Below, piece by piece: positions 5,996 through 7,375 of a stretch of DNA of 7,375 nucleotides. The position numbers and the translations under genes were made by a program. This stretch comes from an uncultured Chloroflexota bacterium. GTDB lineage: Bacteria; Chloroflexota; UBA4733. Where the stretch lies: positions 1 through 7,375 of the forward strand of contig CALBSQ010000216.1 in the NCBI GenBank assembly GCA_937967325.1, in the 5' to 3' direction. Under the pieces are notes generated by a model. The model was not told the DNA's origin, did no database searches, and saw nothing but the letters and a program-made list of their open reading frames with translations. How positions within the stretch are numbered: the stretch's first letter is position 1; every line of letters begins with the position of its first letter.

Positions 5996-6894
5996 TGGCA
6001 CGATCGGTCGCCCGCCCGATCGCCTCGGCCAGTCTGGAACAAACACGTCCGGTTGCAGGCTCCCGCCGGCTGCGGCGCACACTGGCATCGGTCGTCATCC
6101 ACGGCGTGCTGCTCTGCGGTCTGATCGTTATGTTGACCCCGCTGATCTGGATGCTCTCCACCTCGCTGAAAGACCCGGCCTACGTCTTCAACTTGCCGCC
6201 GCAGTGGCTGCCCCGGCCGGTGCGCTGGAGCAACTACGCCCAGGCCTTCCAGCAGGCTCCCCTGCTGCGCTACTTCGCTAACACCGTGTTGATTACAGGT
6301 CTGGACGTCGTGGGGAAGCTCGTTTCCTGCTCGCTAGTCGCCTTCTCCTTCTCCCGCCTGCGCTGGAAGGGGCGCGACCTGGTCTTCCTGGTCATGCTGT
6401 CCACCCTGATGCTGCCGCCCCAGGTGACACTGATCCCGCAGTTCGTCGGCTATCGCCTGCTGGGCTGGGTCAACACCTTCCTGCCGCTGATCGTGCCCAA
6501 CTTCTTCGGCGGCCCCTTCCTTACCTTCCTGCTGCGCCAGTTCTTCCTGGGCCTGCCCCGCGAGCTGGACGACGCCGCCCGCATCGACGGCGCCGGGACC
6601 TTCGGCATCTTCCGACGCATCATCCTGCCCCAGGCGCGGCCGGCGCTGGCCGCCGTGGCCATCTTCGAGTTCACGGGCGCCTGGAATGACTTCCTGGGCC
6701 CGCTGATCTACCTGAACACGCCCGACCACTTCACCCTGGCGCTGGGCCTGCGCTCGTTCGTGGCCGAGTGGGGCCCGCAGTGGCACCTGCTCATGGCCGC
6801 TTCGCTGGTCACCCTCTTCCCCATTATGCTGGTCTTCTTCCTCGGCCAGCGCTACTTCATTCAGGGCGTGGTGTTCTCCGGGGTGAAGGGGTAG
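5995..6894 (+). CDS. Carbohydrate ABC transporter permease, MalG/UgpE type
   Basis: This 299-residue membrane protein is the second permease half of the importer. Its ATG shares one base with the upstream TGA (TGATG), and GGAGG (5981-5985) lies 9 bases before it, indicating coupled, near-equal synthesis of the two subunits. The LTPLIWMLSTSLKDPAYVF block (47-65) and the LMLPPQVTLIPQFVGYRLLG segment (138-157) are characteristic of the MalG/UgpE side. The EAA loop is ELDDAARIDGAGTFGIFRRI (190-209), then ILP. Membrane segments lie near 33-54, 95-118, 127-150, 160-182, 217-240 and 266-286. The C-terminus (YFIQGVVFSGVKG) is complete and typical. The longer open frame upstream lies inside the first permease and is not used. 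No ATPase gene follows. Confidence 0.94.
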   Translation: MARSVARPIASASLEQTRPVAGSRRLRRTLASVVIHGVLLCGLIVMLTPLIWMLSTSLKDPAYVFNLPPQWLPRPVRWSNYAQAFQQAPLLRYFANTVLITGLDVVGKLVSCSLVAFSFSRLRWKGRDLVFLVMLSTLMLPPQVTLIPQFVGYRLLGWVNTFLPLIVPNFFGGPFLTFLLRQFFLGLPRELDDAARIDGAGTFGIFRRIILPQARPALAAVAIFEFTGAWNDFLGPLIYLNTPDHFTLALGLRSFVAEWGPQWHLLMAASLVTLFPIMLVFFLGQRYFIQGVVFSGVKG

Positions 6895-7068
6895 CGCGCG
6901 GCCAGCCGCCACGCGTTTCCCCGTGGGGTATATTCCCTCCAATCGTGAGACGGAGCCCTCCCACGTCCGGAGCGCCACTGAGGCGACGCGACGTGCGCTT
7001 TCGAGCATCGTGTCGCCCGCGAGCCGTATCATGGACGCATGGCCGCTACCACCATTGAGGAGCCGCGC
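6895..7068. other. Intergenic region after the transporter operon
   Basis: These 174 bases separate the second permease from the DUF433 gene. I see only a weak hairpin (CCACG 6909-6913 with CGTGG 6922-6926) and no T-run, so a terminator cannot be claimed. TATATT (6929-6934) and TATCAT (7027-7032) resemble -10 boxes but have no matching -35. If TATCAT were used, transcription would begin near 7039 and the chosen DUF433 start would have a leader of about 30 bases. Confidence 0.3.
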
Positions 7069-7359
7069 ATGTCGACGGTTACAGACATCGGAACGCTGAT
7101 CGTTCGCTCGCTTGAGGTACATGACGGGCGCCCACGAATCTCCGGCACTGGCGTCACTGTGCATCGCATCGCTGCCTGGTACAAGATGGGCCTCAGCCCG
7201 GATGAGATACCAGCACGGATCGGCCATCTCACGCTCGCCCAAGTGTACGCAGCTCTCGCCTACTACCATGCGAACAGGATCGAGATCGATGCCGACCTCG
7301 ATACCGATGACGCGGAAGCCGAACGGCTGGAGGCAGAACATTTGGCCCGTGGGCGGTGA
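7069..7359 (+). CDS. DUF433 family protein, probable antitoxin of a DUF433/PIN-like pair
   Basis: The 96-residue product matches DUF433: GRPRISGTGVTVHRIAAWYK (residues 21-40), then MGLSPDEIPARIGHLTLAQV, then YAALAYYHANR, a small helix-turn-helix-like fold followed by an acidic, charged tail. DUF433 proteins are commonly encoded directly before a DUF5615 PIN-like nuclease and are thought to act as antitoxin and DNA-binding autoregulator. I chose ATG 7069 because GAGGAG (7057-7062) sits 6 bases upstream. An in-frame ATG at 7039 would add ten residues but has no ribosome site, though it could be leaderless. The TGA overlaps the next frame's GTG by four bases (GTGA), which supports a two-gene operon. 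The antitoxin role is inferred from family and context. Confidence 0.85.
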   Translation: MSTVTDIGTLIVRSLEVHDGRPRISGTGVTVHRIAAWYKMGLSPDEIPARIGHLTLAQVYAALAYYHANRIEIDADLDTDDAEAERLEAEHLARGR

Positions 7360-7375
7360 CCCGAATTCGGTTGTA
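7356..7375 (+). CDS. Start of a probable DUF5615 PIN-like toxin, truncated by the window edge
   Basis: A GTG at 7356 overlaps the DUF433 stop by four bases and opens the frame MTRIRLY before the window ends. DUF5615 PIN-like proteins typically start with a similar short beta strand followed by an LDE acidic motif, and they usually follow a DUF433 gene. Only seven residues are visible, so the call rests mainly on the overlap and the partner's identity. Confidence 0.5.

Noticed and set aside
4958..6088. Minus-strand open frame of 376 codons
   Set aside because: It is antisense to the first permease and rich in Glu/Arg/Gln/His as expected for the reverse of a hydrophobic membrane protein gene; the permease is unmistakable.
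6909..6926. Hairpin after the transporter operon as an intrinsic terminator
   Set aside because: The stem is only five pairs with an eight-base loop and no following T-run.
6334..7341. Minus-strand open frame of 335 codons
   Set aside because: It runs antisense across the second permease, the intergenic gap and DUF433, with charged low-complexity composition and no recognisable domain.

Overview
The window is high-GC bacterial DNA. My best guess at origin is Chloroflexota, perhaps Thermomicrobia-like. The grounds are the GC-rich third codon positions, a Tat-type lipoprotein sugar-binding protein with an Ala/Thr/Ser/Pro-rich tether, and the mix of small toxin-antitoxin modules. This is inference from style, not from a marker gene. 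No RNA gene, insertion sequence or CRISPR array is visible.

Layout. Bases 1-1822 (minus) hold the first 607 codons of a large gene that runs off the left edge. It is an atypical short-chain dehydrogenase/NAD-epimerase domain joined in one unbroken frame to a DUF4253 domain. Diverging from it across 96 bases is a two-gene MntA/HepT (nucleotidyltransferase/HEPN) toxin-antitoxin pair, 1919-2571 (plus), with a one-base stop/start overlap. A GC-rich perfect inverted repeat (2594-2611) lies just after it. Beyond that, pointing the other way, is the remnant of an ABC-transporter solute-binding protein (2642 to about 3346, minus). It has lost its N-terminal part and carries an in-frame TAG.

Bases 3347-3558 form the control region of the next operon: a tandem 11-base repeat with GTATAC cores, then a near-consensus sigma-70-type promoter (TTGACA, 16 bases, CATAAT) and a leader of about 100 bases. 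The operon (3559-6894, plus) encodes a CUT1-type carbohydrate importer: a Tat/lipobox binding protein followed by two membrane permeases of MalF and MalG type. The binding lipoprotein would capture the substrate outside the membrane and the two permeases would form the channel. The ATPase that powers it is not in the window, so a shared MalK/MsiK-type subunit is likely.

At the right edge (7069-7375, plus) is a DUF433 antitoxin-like gene. Its stop overlaps by four bases a GTG-started frame whose first seven residues fit the start of a DUF5615 PIN-like toxin cut off by the window end. The transporter operon is therefore flanked by two toxin-antitoxin modules, and the left side also carries a decayed transporter gene. 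This suggests an accessory region that has been rearranged. The most unusual object is the dehydrogenase-DUF4253 fusion.
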